NCBI GenBank assembly: GCA_024304985.1
Contig: JAMWZC010000008.1
Span: forward strand, 1-64,000
From: Paracoccaceae bacterium
GTDB taxonomy: Bacteria; Pseudomonadota; Alphaproteobacteria; Rhodobacterales; Rhodobacteraceae
DNA: 64,000 nt
Reading direction: 5' to 3'
Positions 8,413-16,981 of this stretch are shown here, in pieces. The notes under the pieces were generated by a model. That model was not told the DNA's origin, did not search any database, and worked only from the letters and a program-made list of their open reading frames with translations. A program made the translations under genes and the position numbers. Each line of letters opens with the position of its first letter. Within the stretch, counting starts at the first letter, position 1.

Positions 8413-9135
8413 ATGCGTAAAGACCAGGATACGCCCCATCAGGGCGCCGCCAGCAATGTGATCGTGATGAACCGACACCGGACCGACGCGCGCTTTCCCC
8501 ATATTTCCATGGTTGAGGCTTATTGGCACGCGCTGCACGGGCGGCGTGCGGTGCCGGGGCGGGCCGAGGTCGATCCGCGCGGCATCGAAGCCTCGCTGGA
8601 ATATGCCTTCATCCTTGAACAGATCGCACCCGGCGTGGGCCGCCTGCGGATCGCGGGCACGCATCTGGCCGACCTGCTGGGGATGGAGGTCCGGGGGATG
8701 CCGCTGAGTGCCTTTTTCGAGACCGAGGCGCGGGACGCGTTGGCAGCCTGTCTTGAAACCGTCTGTGGCACGCCGACCATCGCCACCCTGTCGCTTCAGG
8801 CGGATCCGGGGATCGGCAAACCCGTGCTGGAGGCACGTCTGCTGTTGCTGCCGCTGCGTGGCGAGGATGGTGGGATCAACCGCATTCTTGGCTGTCTGGA
8901 CAGTTCCGGCAGTATTGGCCGCACGCCGCGCCGTTTTGTGATCCGGGATCGCCGCCTGAGGCAGATTGGGGGCTATGACGAAACCGCAGGCGGCACCGCA
9001 CCACGCGAGGAAGCGCCATCACTGCGTTCCACACATGGGTTTGCGGATCGCGTGACACCGTTTCGCCCATATGGGCAAACGCCTGCAAAGGCAACGCCAA
9101 GCCACCATCTGCGGCTGGTCACACCTGATCTCTGA
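8413..9135 (+). CDS. PAS-domain protein (PAS_5 / DUF1382-like alphaproteobacterial family)
   Basis: About 240 residues. Residues about 30-160 match the alphaproteobacterial PAS_5 pattern: HISMVEAYWHALHG, then VDPRGIEASLEYAFILEQ, then RIAGTHLADLLGMEVRGMPL, a ligand-pocket fold without an output domain. The C-terminal third is low-complexity and polar. No kinase, cyclase or DNA-binding part is present, so it may act as a stand-alone sensor or partner protein; the ligand is unknown. Start at 8413 chosen for AAGGA nine bases upstream; a frame from 8380 lacks a site. Two CtrA-like motifs lie upstream. A bidirectional terminator follows. Confidence 0.75.
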   Translation: MRKDQDTPHQGAASNVIVMNRHRTDARFPHISMVEAYWHALHGRRAVPGRAEVDPRGIEASLEYAFILEQIAPGVGRLRIAGTHLADLLGMEVRGMPLSAFFETEARDALAACLETVCGTPTIATLSLQADPGIGKPVLEARLLLLPLRGEDGGINRILGCLDSSGSIGRTPRRFVIRDRRLRQIGGYDETAGGTAPREEAPSLRSTHGFADRVTPFRPYGQTPAKATPSHHLRLVTPDL

Positions 9136-9147
9136 CCCCTCAAACAA

Positions 9148-9174
9148 AAACGGCAGGCCAATGGCCTGCCGTTT
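9148..9174. terminator. Bidirectional rho-independent terminator
   Basis: AAACGGCAGGCC / GGCCTGCCGTTT is a perfect 12-bp stem with a three-base loop, with As on the left and Ts on the right. It lies between the convergent PAS gene and DAHP synthase gene and can serve both. Confidence 0.85.
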
Positions 9175-9198
9175 ATGGTTTGATACATCCTTGCGGGA

Positions 9199-10569
9199 TC
9201 AAACGGCGGCCGCCGCCTGACGCTCGGCCCGCAGGCTGGACAATTCTTCAGCCACGAGGAAGGCCAGTTCCAACGACTGGCTGGCGTTCAGGCGTGGGTC
9301 GCAAGCGGTGTGATACCGATCCGACAGATCCTCATCGCTGACCGCGCGCAGTCCGCCGGTGCATTCGGTCACGTCCTGCCCCGTCATTTCGAAATGCACG
9401 CCGCCGGGGATGGTGCCCTCGGCCTTGTGAACGGCAAAGAATTCCCGCACTTCGCGCAGCACAGCGTCAAACGGCCGGGTCTTGTAGCCGGTCGAGGATT
9501 TGATCGTGTTGCCATGCATGGGATCACAGACCCACAAGACATTCGCGCCCTCGTCGCGCACTGTCTTGATCAGACGCGGCAGATGTTCGGCGACCTTGCC
9601 CGCGCCGAAACGCGCGATCAGGGTCAGGCGGCCCGCCTCGTTCTTGGGGTTCAGCTTGGCCATCAGCACCTTGAGGTCATCCGAAGTCATGGAAGGCCCG
9701 CATTTCAAACCGATCGGGTTCAGCACGCCCCGGCAATATTCCACATGCGCGCCATCGGGCTGGCGCGTGCGGTCCCCGATCCAGACCATATGGCCCGACC
9801 CTGCAAGCCACTTGCCCGAGGTGGTATCAAGACGCGTCAACGCCTCTTCATATTCCAGCAACAACGCTTCATGGCTGGTGTAGAAATCCACCGTTTGCAG
9901 CGTATGGGCCATCTTGCTGTCGATACCGGCCGCCTTGATGAAATCCAGCGTGTCGCTGATCCTGTTGGCCATATCGCGGTATTTGGCGGCCTTCTCGCCC
10001 TCGGTGAAGCCGAGCGTCCAGCTATGGACCTGATGCACATCGGCATAACCACCCGTCGAAAAGGCGCGCAGAAGGTTCAGAGTTGCGGCCGCTTGCAGAT
10101 AGGCCTGCAACATCCGCGCGGGATCGGGCTGGCGCGCCTCGGGTGTGGCAGCCAGATCGTTGATGATATCGCCGCGATAGGAGGGAAGCTCCATCCCGTC
10201 GATCACCTCGGTCGGGGCCGAGCGCGGTTTGGCGAATTGCCCCGCCATCCGGCCCACTTTCACAACGGGCACCTTGGCACCATAGGTCAGCACCATCGCC
10301 ATCTGCAGCATGACCTTGAAGGTGTCGCGGATCGCATTGGCGCTGAACTGGTCGAAGCTTTCGGCGCAATCGCCACCCTGCAACAAGAACGCCTCACCGC
10401 GTGCGGCCTCGCCCAGAGCGGCCTTGAGTTTGCGCGCCTCGCCTGCAAAGACCAGCGGCGGATATTTCGACAGTTGCGCCTCGACCGCCGACAACGCGGC
10501 CGCGTCGGTATAGTCGGGCATCTGAACCCGGGGGCGTTTGCGCCAATCGGTTTTCTGCCACTCGGTCAT
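9199..10569 (-). CDS. aroG: Class II (plant-type) 3-deoxy-7-phosphoheptulonate synthase
   Basis: 456 residues, the length of type II DAHP synthases, far longer than the 350-residue AroFGH type. It condenses phosphoenolpyruvate and erythrose 4-phosphate in the first step of the shikimate pathway. Visible motifs include [48 protein letters not shown] and VCDPMHGNT, which hold the metal and PEP ligands. Start at 10569 has GGAG about nine bases upstream. Single gene; ends at the bidirectional terminator shared with the PAS gene. Confidence 0.95.
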   Translation of the reverse strand: MTEWQKTDWRKRPRVQMPDYTDAAALSAVEAQLSKYPPLVFAGEARKLKAALGEAARGEAFLLQGGDCAESFDQFSANAIRDTFKVMLQMAMVLTYGAKVPVVKVGRMAGQFAKPRSAPTEVIDGMELPSYRGDIINDLAATPEARQPDPARMLQAYLQAAATLNLLRAFSTGGYADVHQVHSWTLGFTEGEKAAKYRDMANRISDTLDFIKAAGIDSKMAHTLQTVDFYTSHEALLLEYEEALTRLDTTSGKWLAGSGHMVWIGDRTRQPDGAHVEYCRGVLNPIGLKCGPSMTSDDLKVLMAKLNPKNEAGRLTLIARFGAGKVAEHLPRLIKTVRDEGANVLWVCDPMHGNTIKSSTGYKTRPFDAVLREVREFFAVHKAEGTIPGGVHFEMTGQDVTECTGGLRAVSDEDLSDRYHTACDPRLNASQSLELAFLVAEELSSLRAERQAAAAV

Positions 10570-10777
10570 GTCTCTATCTCCGCCAGAGTCCTGAAGTCCG
10601 GCCTTCTATACAAAAGCCGCGCCCCTCATGCCACAAGCGATTTTCAACACGACAGTGAAAGGCGACGCGAACAGGTCGCGTTTTGGCGCAATTGCACCTC
10701 AGAACGCCGTTGCGGCCCTTGATGCGGATAAGCAAACCTGTTCAATTGCCGCACAACACCGATGGAGCGCCCGTCAC

Positions 10778-11782
10778 ATGCCTTCGCCCCGACCTATGGT
10801 CAAGGATCCAGCCCCGGCTGCGGCACCGCGGCGCTTTGTCTTTGTCCTGCTTGATAATTTCACCCTGCTCAGTTTCGCTTCGGCACTGGAAAGCCTGCGG
10901 ATTGCCAACCGCATGCTGGGGCGCACGGCCTATACGTGGATGCTGATCGGCGAAGGCGGGACCAGGATTCGCTGTTCTGCAGGCACCGAGTTTCAACTGG
11001 ATTCCGATCTGACAGACCTGACCCGAGACGACGTGGTTGTGGTCTGCGGTGGCGTCGACGTGCAGAAATCGACCACCAAGAAGGTGATCTCGTGGCTGCG
11101 CCGCGAAGCGCGCAAAGGCATGTTGCTGGGCGGGCTGTGCACCGCGAGCTATGCCTTGGCCAAGGCGGGTTTGCTGGACGGAAAGCGCGCTACGATCCAT
11201 TGGGAAAACCAGGACAGTTTCGCCGAGGAGTTCGAAGAGGTTGATCTGACCAAATCGGTCTTTGTGGTGGATGGCAACCGGTTCAGCACGGCGGGCGGGA
11301 TCGCCTCGATCGACCTGATGCTGAAGCTGATCGCGACCGACCATGGCGAGGAATTGGCCAATCTGGTGGCGGACCAGTTCATCTATTCCTCGATCCGCAC
11401 GGATCAGGATACGCAGCGCCTGTCTGTGCCGACCCGAATCGGTGTGCGCCATCCCAAGCTCAGCAGGGTCATCCAGATGATGGAGAGCCATATCGAAGAA
11501 CCGATCAGCCCGTCGGTGCTGGCGCGCGATGTGGGGATGTCGACGCGGCAGCTGGAACGGTTGTTCCGCCGCTATCTGACCCGCAGCCCCAAGCGCTATT
11601 ACATGGAGCTGCGCCTTCAGAAAGCGCGCAACCTGCTGATGCAGACGGATATGAGCGTGATCAACGTGGCTCTGGCCTGCGGCTTTGCCTCACCCTCTCA
11701 TTTCTCGAAATGCTACCGCGCGCATTACGACACAACGCCCTACCGCGAACGGGGCAGCCATGCGACGCGACTGTCGATCTGA
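10778..11782 (+). CDS. GlxA/GbdR-type regulator: DJ-1/PfpI-like domain plus AraC DNA-binding domain
   Basis: About 334 residues. Residues about 12-185 form a class I glutamine amidotransferase-like (DJ-1/PfpI) sensor domain with FVFVLLDNFTLLSFASALE and the nucleophile-elbow region GGLCTASYALAKAG, where a cysteine is kept. The C-terminal 100 residues are an AraC helix-turn-helix pair (MSTRQLERLFRRYL, NVALACGFASPSHFSKCYR). Family members such as GbdR respond to glycine betaine, carnitine or related quaternary amines; the effector here is unknown. Start at 10778 has GGAG eleven bases upstream; a longer frame to 10628 is not supported. Ends eight bases from the convergent sugar dehydrogenase. Confidence 0.85.
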   Translation: MPSPRPMVKDPAPAAAPRRFVFVLLDNFTLLSFASALESLRIANRMLGRTAYTWMLIGEGGTRIRCSAGTEFQLDSDLTDLTRDDVVVVCGGVDVQKSTTKKVISWLRREARKGMLLGGLCTASYALAKAGLLDGKRATIHWENQDSFAEEFEEVDLTKSVFVVDGNRFSTAGGIASIDLMLKLIATDHGEELANLVADQFIYSSIRTDQDTQRLSVPTRIGVRHPKLSRVIQMMESHIEEPISPSVLARDVGMSTRQLERLFRRYLTRSPKRYYMELRLQKARNLLMQTDMSVINVALACGFASPSHFSKCYRAHYDTTPYRERGSHATRLSI

Positions 11783-11790
11783 AAACCGTG

Positions 11791-12900
11791 TCAGGGCGCG
11801 ATGCGATAGATCGTGCCCCGGCCTTCGCTGATGAACCAGATGGACCCGTCAGGCGCTTGCCGGATATCCCGGACGCGGTCAGTCTCGCGGCCCTTGATCT
11901 GTTCCGCTTCCCGCAAGGGCGTGCCGCCAATGCGGGCCACATAGTCGAACTTGAGAGATCCGACGAACATCTGACCGCGCCAGTCGGGCCATAGATCGCC
12001 CGTATAGACCGCCATGCCCGAGGGCGCCATCGACGGGTCCCAATACATCTGCGGTTGCTCCATCCCCGGTTTCGCGGTGCCTTCGCCAATCGGGTGGCCC
12101 GAATAATGCCGCCCGTAGGATATGACCGGCCAGCCGTAGTTTGCCCCGCGTTGCACCAGATTGACCTCATCCCCGCCGCGTGCGCCATGTTCAGCCAGCC
12201 ACAGCCGCCCCTCGGCATCCAGCGCGGCCCCTTGGGGATTCCGATGCCCCCAGGACCAGATTTCGGGCAGCGCATCATCGCGACCGACAAAAGGGTTGTC
12301 CGCGGGCACCGAGCCATCGCGATTGAGGCGGATCACCTTGCCGTTGTGGCGTAGCAAATCCTGCGCGCTGTCATCGTCGCCCCGGTCGCCCGTGGTCAGA
12401 AAGATCGTGCCATCCGCCGCCTCGACAAGACGGCCACCGAAATGCCTCCCGCCTGACGAGCCGGGCTTCATCTCGAACAACAGGCGCATGTCTTCCAGCC
12501 GTCTGCGATCCTCCGACAGGCGGGCGATGGCCATCGCAGTTCCCTCGGACCGGCCCTGCGGCCTGGCATAGCTGAAAAGGATCTCACGACTTTGGGCAAA
12601 GTCCCGTGGGACCAACACATCCAGAAGGCCACCCTGCCCCGCCACCCGGATCTCGGGGAGACCGGACACTTGATTGCGTTGGCCATTTGCTCCGACATGC
12701 CACAGGCGTCCTTCCCGTTCGGTGACCAGAAAACTTCCATCCGGCAGGAACCCGACGGACCAAGGCGTTTCGAAGCCATCGGCCATGGACGTGACCTCCA
12801 CCGCCTGACCACTTGCATCCAGCGCCTGTGACGGGCCTGTCGTGGCCAGCATGGTGCAGATCGTCACCGTGAGGGCTGTCGTCAGAAGAGCCTTGCGCAT
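11791..12900 (-). CDS. Secreted PQQ-type soluble aldose sugar dehydrogenase (YliI/Asd-like)
   Basis: About 369 residues beginning with a Sec signal peptide (MRKALLTTALTVTICTMLA, cleavage near SQA). The mature part is a six-bladed beta-propeller of the glucose/sorbosone dehydrogenase family: GFETPWSVGFLPDG, EREGRLW, FLTTGDRGD, SWGHRNPQG and EHGARGGDEVN are characteristic, with the last two near the PQQ/calcium site. Such enzymes oxidise aldoses in the periplasm. Two adjacent starts are possible; AAGGAG is nine bases before 12900 but only three before 12906, so I prefer 12900. It is divergent from the branched-chain amino acid transporter. Confidence 0.88.
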   Translation of the reverse strand: MRKALLTTALTVTICTMLATTGPSQALDASGQAVEVTSMADGFETPWSVGFLPDGSFLVTEREGRLWHVGANGQRNQVSGLPEIRVAGQGGLLDVLVPRDFAQSREILFSYARPQGRSEGTAMAIARLSEDRRRLEDMRLLFEMKPGSSGGRHFGGRLVEAADGTIFLTTGDRGDDDSAQDLLRHNGKVIRLNRDGSVPADNPFVGRDDALPEIWSWGHRNPQGAALDAEGRLWLAEHGARGGDEVNLVQRGANYGWPVISYGRHYSGHPIGEGTAKPGMEQPQMYWDPSMAPSGMAVYTGDLWPDWRGQMFVGSLKFDYVARIGGTPLREAEQIKGRETDRVRDIRQAPDGSIWFISEGRGTIYRIAP

Positions 12901-12926
12901 CCTCATGTGCTCCTTGGATTGACCTT

Positions 12927-13028
12927 GGGTCAGGTGTGTTCTGACCCTTCATATAGGGGCCTTCCCCCTCACAAAAAGTCGCAATCGGGTGATTGCACGG
13001 CTCGCATTGCGCTTTTCTTTTGATCAAA
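12927..13028. promoter_or_regulatory. Shared upstream region with three inverted repeats (sugar dehydrogenase / liv operon)
   Basis: GGGTCAG-N7-CTGACCC at 12927-12947, GCAATC-N4-GATTGC at 12981-12996 and the palindrome TTTGATCAAA at 13019-13028 are all perfect. They lie between the divergent sugar dehydrogenase and the amino-acid binding-protein gene. The first is close enough to the sugar dehydrogenase start to be in its promoter or leader; the other two are upstream of the transporter. Regulatory roles are inferred. Confidence 0.45.
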
Positions 13029-13078
13029 GTGGCAATAACCTGCCCACTGGACTTAATGTTCCAATATGGGAGAACAAC

Positions 13079-14263
13079 ATGAAAAAACTGCTTTTGGCCA
13101 CGGCCGCGACCGCTCTGCTGTCGGGTGCTGCCTCGGCACAGGAGATCAAGATCGGCATCATTCTGGGCTTCACCGGCCCTCTGGAATCGATCACCCCGAA
13201 CATGGCGGCCGGCGCTGAACTGGCGATTGCCGAAGTCAACGCCGCAGGCACCCTGCTGGATGGCGCGACCGTCACCTCCGTGCGCGGCGACTCCACCTGC
13301 ATCGACGCTGGCGCGGCCACGGCTGCGGCAGAGCGTCTGATCACCTCGGAGAACGTGAACGCCATCATGGGCGCGGATTGCTCGGGTGTGACCGGTGCGA
13401 TCCTGCAGAACGTGGCGCGTCCCAACGGTGTCGTGATGATCTCGCCCTCGGCCACCTCGCCGGGCCTGTCCACCGCCGAAGATGACGGCCTGTTCTTCCG
13501 CACCGCACCGTCGGATGCGCGTCAGGGCGTCGTGATGACCGAAGTGATCATGGACCGTGGCATCAAATCGGTGGCCGTGACCTATACCAACAATGACTAT
13601 GGCAAGGGTCTGGCGGATGCTTTCGCAGCCGCCTTCACCGAAGCCGGTGGCACCGTGACGATCAACGCCAGCCATGAAGACGGCAAGGCCGACTATTCCG
13701 CCGAAGTCGCGGCGCTTGCCTCGGCCGGTGGCGAGGTTCTGGTGGTTGCAGGCTATACCGACCAGGGCGGCAAGGGCATCATCCAGGCCAGCCTCGACTC
13801 GGGCGCGTTCGATACCTTCGTTCTGCCCGACGGCATGGTTGGTCAGCAGCTGGTCGATGATATCGGCGACGGTCTGACCGGGTCGTTCGGCCAGTATCCC
13901 GGCACCGACAGCGCAGGCGCGGAAATGTTCCAGGCCAAGGCAACCGAGGCCGGCTTCGACGGCACCTCGGCTTTCGCTCCGGAAAGCTATGACGCGGCGG
14001 CGCTGATCCTGCTGGCGATGGAGAAGGCTGGTTCCACCGCTTCTGCTGATTTCAAGGATCACATCATGGATCTGGCCAACGCCCCCGGTGAGGAGATCTT
14101 CCCCGGCGAGCTGGCCAAAGCCATCGAGATCATCAAGGCTGGCGGCGATATCGACTATGTCGGTGCCACCGCGGTCGAGCTGATCGGACCGGGTGAATCC
14201 GCGGGCAACTACCGCGAGATCGAGATCAAGGACGGCAAGATCGAGACCGTGAACTTCCGGTGA
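13079..14263 (+). CDS. Branched-chain amino acid ABC transporter, periplasmic binding protein
   Basis: About 394 residues. A Sec signal peptide (MKKLLLATAATALLSGAASA, cut before QEIKIG) is followed by a type I periplasmic-binding fold (Peripla_BP_6): IGIILGFTGPLE, GAELAIAEVNAAG, the nucleotide-like YTNNDYGKG and a late PESYDAAALILLA segment. It captures branched-chain or related amino acids for the permease encoded downstream. GGGAGA lies eight bases before the start at 13079. A strong hairpin between this gene and livG would favour excess binding protein over the membrane components, as in other ABC operons. Confidence 0.9.
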   Translation: MKKLLLATAATALLSGAASAQEIKIGIILGFTGPLESITPNMAAGAELAIAEVNAAGTLLDGATVTSVRGDSTCIDAGAATAAAERLITSENVNAIMGADCSGVTGAILQNVARPNGVVMISPSATSPGLSTAEDDGLFFRTAPSDARQGVVMTEVIMDRGIKSVAVTYTNNDYGKGLADAFAAAFTEAGGTVTINASHEDGKADYSAEVAALASAGGEVLVVAGYTDQGGKGIIQASLDSGAFDTFVLPDGMVGQQLVDDIGDGLTGSFGQYPGTDSAGAEMFQAKATEAGFDGTSAFAPESYDAAALILLAMEKAGSTASADFKDHIMDLANAPGEEIFPGELAKAIEIIKAGGDIDYVGATAVELIGPGESAGNYREIEIKDGKIETVNFR

Positions 14264-14281
14264 TCTGACGCTACGGAAACG

Positions 14282-14310
14282 AACGGCGCGGGGGCTTCCC
14301 CCGCGCCGTT
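14282..14310 (+). terminator. Strong GC hairpin after the binding-protein gene (attenuating terminator)
   Basis: AACGGCGCGGGGG / CCCCCGCGCCGTT, a perfect 13-bp stem with a three-base loop, followed by TTGCTT. It sits between the binding protein and livG in the same operon, so it probably stops or processes part of the transcript. Confidence 0.65.
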
Positions 14311-14357
14311 TGCTTAAGATAAAGGCACGCGACAACAACAGTGCCGGGGGAAAAGGT

Positions 14358-15140
14358 ATGATCAAAGTCGACAACGTCGTGAAGGCGTTTGGCGGGTTCC
14401 GTGCCGTTGACGGAGCCTCGCTCGAGATCAGGCAGGGGGCCATCACCGGGCTGATCGGCCCGAATGGCGCGGGCAAGACCACGCTGTTCAACGTGATCGC
14501 CGGTGTGCTGAAACCCACATCTGGCAAGGTCACGATGATGGGCGAGGATATCACCGGCCTGCCGCCGCACGACCTGTTTCACAAAGGCTTGCTGCGCACC
14601 TTCCAGATCGCGCACGAATTCGGCTCGATGACCTGCCGCGAGAACCTGATGATGGTTCCGGGCAACCAGTCCGGCGAAAGCCTGTGGAACACGTGGTTCG
14701 GACGCAAACGCATCGCGGACGAGGAGCGCGCCCTGCGCGCCAAGGCCGATGAGGTGCTGGAATTCCTGACGATCAGCCATCTGGCCGAACAGAAGGCCAG
14801 CCAGATTTCGGGCGGGCAGAAAAAGCTGCTGGAACTGGGGCGCACCATGATGGTGGATGCGAAAATCGTCTTTCTGGACGAGGTGGGCGCCGGCGTGAAC
14901 CGGACCCTGCTGAACACCATCGGTGATGCCATCGTGCAGCTGAACAAGGAACGCGGCTATACCTTTGTCGTGATCGAACATGACATGGATTTCATCGGGC
15001 GTCTGTGTGACCCCGTGATCTGCATGGCCGAGGGCAAGGTTCTGGCCGAGGGCACGCTGGCCGAGATCAAGGCCAATGAGCAGGTGATCGAGGCCTATCT
15101 GGGCACCGGCCTGAAGAACAAGGACATGGTGGGCGCATGA
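14358..15140 (+). CDS. livG: Branched-chain amino acid ABC transporter ATPase (LivG type)
   Basis: 260 residues. Walker A GPNGAGKTT (about 37-45), signature ISGGQKKLLELGR, Walker B IVFLDEVGAGVN and the switch histidine in VIEHDMDFIG. It energises uptake together with LivF. The D-loop side of Walker B reads DEVGAG rather than the usual DEPAAG, an uncommon but conservative change that leaves the catalytic glutamate in place. The start at 14358 is preceded by GGGG/AAAAGG. The stop overlaps the livF start by four bases. Confidence 0.92.
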   Translation: MIKVDNVVKAFGGFRAVDGASLEIRQGAITGLIGPNGAGKTTLFNVIAGVLKPTSGKVTMMGEDITGLPPHDLFHKGLLRTFQIAHEFGSMTCRENLMMVPGNQSGESLWNTWFGRKRIADEERALRAKADEVLEFLTISHLAEQKASQISGGQKKLLELGRTMMVDAKIVFLDEVGAGVNRTLLNTIGDAIVQLNKERGYTFVVIEHDMDFIGRLCDPVICMAEGKVLAEGTLAEIKANEQVIEAYLGTGLKNKDMVGA

Positions 15141-15967
15141 GCAGCAGCAACCCCTATCAGGATGATCGCGGCAACAAGGACCGCTCGATCACCAACCCCA
15201 CGGGACAGGGCACGGCCATGCCCCGCAGCAAAAGCGGTGCGGTCACCTCCGCGCCGGGCGGCCCTTTCCTGATCGGCGAGGCGATGACCGGCGGCTATGG
15301 CAAGGGCCCGGACATCCTGCATGAATGCACCATCGCCGTGGACCGCGGCGAGATCGCCGTGATCGTCGGTCCCAATGGCGCGGGCAAGTCCACCGCCATG
15401 AAGGCCGTTTTCGGAATGCTGGACGTGCGCTCGGGCCGCGTTCTGCTGGACGGCGAGGATATCACTGCGCTGACGCCGCAGGACCGCGTGGTCAAGGGCA
15501 TGGGGTTCGTGCCGCAGACCAGCAATATCTTTACCTCGATGACGGTCGAGGAGAATCTTGAAATGGGGGCCTTCATCCGCAAGGACGATTTCCGCGATAC
15601 CATGGCGCAAGTCTATGACTTGTTCCCGATCCTCAAGGAAAAGCGCCATCAGGCAGCGGGTGAATTGTCCGGCGGGCAGCGCCAGCAGGTGGCTGTCGGC
15701 CGCGCTTTGATGACCAAACCAAAGGTCCTGATGCTGGATGAACCCACCGCAGGGGTCAGTCCCATCGTGATGGATGAATTGTTCGACCGCATCATCGAAG
15801 TGGCGCGCACGGGTATTCCGATCCTGATGGTCGAGCAGAACGCCCGTCAGGCGCTGGAGATCGCCGACAAGGGCTATGTGCTTGTTCAGGGGCGCAATGC
15901 CTTTACCGACACCGGCAAGGCCCTGATGGCCGACCCCGAGGTCCGCAGATCGTTCCTGGGGGGCTGA
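15137..15967 (+). CDS. livF: Branched-chain amino acid ABC transporter ATPase (LivF type) with N-terminal extension
   Basis: 276 residues, about 40 longer than ordinary LivF (235-240). The first 45 residues are polar and probably disordered (many Ser, Asn, Gly, Asp), before the ATPase core. The core has Walker A GPNGAGKST, Q-loop FVPQTSNIFTSMTVEENL, signature LSGGQRQQVAVGRAL, Walker B VLMLDEPTAG and switch region LMVEQNARQALEIAD. The extension begins at the ATG that overlaps the livG stop. A later ATG at residue 28 is possible but lacks a ribosome site, so I keep the coupled start. Confidence 0.9.
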   Translation: MSSSNPYQDDRGNKDRSITNPTGQGTAMPRSKSGAVTSAPGGPFLIGEAMTGGYGKGPDILHECTIAVDRGEIAVIVGPNGAGKSTAMKAVFGMLDVRSGRVLLDGEDITALTPQDRVVKGMGFVPQTSNIFTSMTVEENLEMGAFIRKDDFRDTMAQVYDLFPILKEKRHQAAGELSGGQRQQVAVGRALMTKPKVLMLDEPTAGVSPIVMDELFDRIIEVARTGIPILMVEQNARQALEIADKGYVLVQGRNAFTDTGKALMADPEVRRSFLGG

Positions 15968-15970
15968 GGC

Positions 15971-16981
15971 ATGGATCTTCTCAACGCATTCATCACGCTG
16001 TCGAATTTCGTCATCATTCCCGCAATCGCCTATGGCAGCCAGTTGGCGCTGGGCGCGCTGGGCGTGACGCTGATCTATGGCATCCTGCGGTTTTCCAACT
16101 TCGCCCATGGCGATACAATGGCCTTCGGGACCATGATCACCATTCTGTTCACATGGTGGTTCCAGCATATGGGGCTGAGCCTTGGGCCCTTGCCCACAGC
16201 CATCCTCGCCCTGCCCTTCGGTATTGCGGGCTGCGCCTTGTTCGTGCTGTTGACGGACCGCGCCGTCTATCGCTTCTACCGCATGCAAAAGGCCAAGCCG
16301 GTGATCCTTGTGATCGTGTCCATGGGCGTGATGTTCATCATGAACGGTGTCGTCCGCTTCATCATCGGGCCGGATGATCACAATTTCTCGGATGGCGAGC
16401 GGTTCATCATCTCGGCCCGCACCTTCCGCGACATGACGGGGCTTGAGGAAGGTCTTGCGATCCGCACCTCGACCGGCATCACGGTCGTGACGGCGGTGGT
16501 CGTGGTGGCGCTGCTGTTCTGGTTCCTGAACAAGACGCGCACGGGCAAATCCATGCGCGCCTATTCCGATAACGAGGATCTGGCGCTGCTGTCGGGCATC
16601 AACCCCGAAAAGGTCGTGGTGGTGACTTGGGTTATCGTGGCGGCCTTGGCCACCGTGGCGGGCACGCTTTACGGTCTGGACAAAAGCTTCAAGGCCTTCA
16701 CCTATTTCCAACTGCTTCTGCCTATCTTCGCTAGCGCCATCGTGGGTGGTCTGGGCAGTCCGGTGGGCGCCATCGCGGGCGGTTTCGTCATCGCCTTTTC
16801 CGAGGTGACGATTACCTATGCGTGGAAGAAAGTGTTGGTCTACGCCCTGCCTGACGGGATGGGCCCTGACGGATTGGTGCAGCTTCTGTCCACCGATTAC
16901 AAATTCGCCGTCAGCTTCATCATCCTGCTGGTCGTGCTGTTGTTCCGCCCGACGGGCCTGTTCAAGGGAAAATCGGTATGA
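15971..16981 (+). CDS. livH: Branched-chain amino acid ABC transporter permease (LivH type)
   Basis: 336 residues, hydrophobic with about eight membrane segments. The early signature QLALGALGVTLIYGILRFSNFAHGD is the LivH/BPD_transp_2 motif, and the ATPase-coupling loop with GKSMRAYSDNEDLALLSGIN lies near residue 200. It forms the channel with LivM. The gene begins three bases after livF and its stop overlaps livM by four bases. Confidence 0.92.
   Translation: MDLLNAFITLSNFVIIPAIAYGSQLALGALGVTLIYGILRFSNFAHGDTMAFGTMITILFTWWFQHMGLSLGPLPTAILALPFGIAGCALFVLLTDRAVYRFYRMQKAKPVILVIVSMGVMFIMNGVVRFIIGPDDHNFSDGERFIISARTFRDMTGLEEGLAIRTSTGITVVTAVVVVALLFWFLNKTRTGKSMRAYSDNEDLALLSGINPEKVVVVTWVIVAALATVAGTLYGLDKSFKAFTYFQLLLPIFASAIVGGLGSPVGAIAGGFVIAFSEVTITYAWKKVLVYALPDGMGPDGLVQLLSTDYKFAVSFIILLVVLLFRPTGLFKGKSV

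Noticed and set aside
12584-14554. A long minus-strand frame covering the amino-acid binding protein and linking to the sugar dehydrogenase
   Set aside because: It is antisense to a protein with a clear signal peptide and binding fold and runs out of frame into the sugar dehydrogenase.
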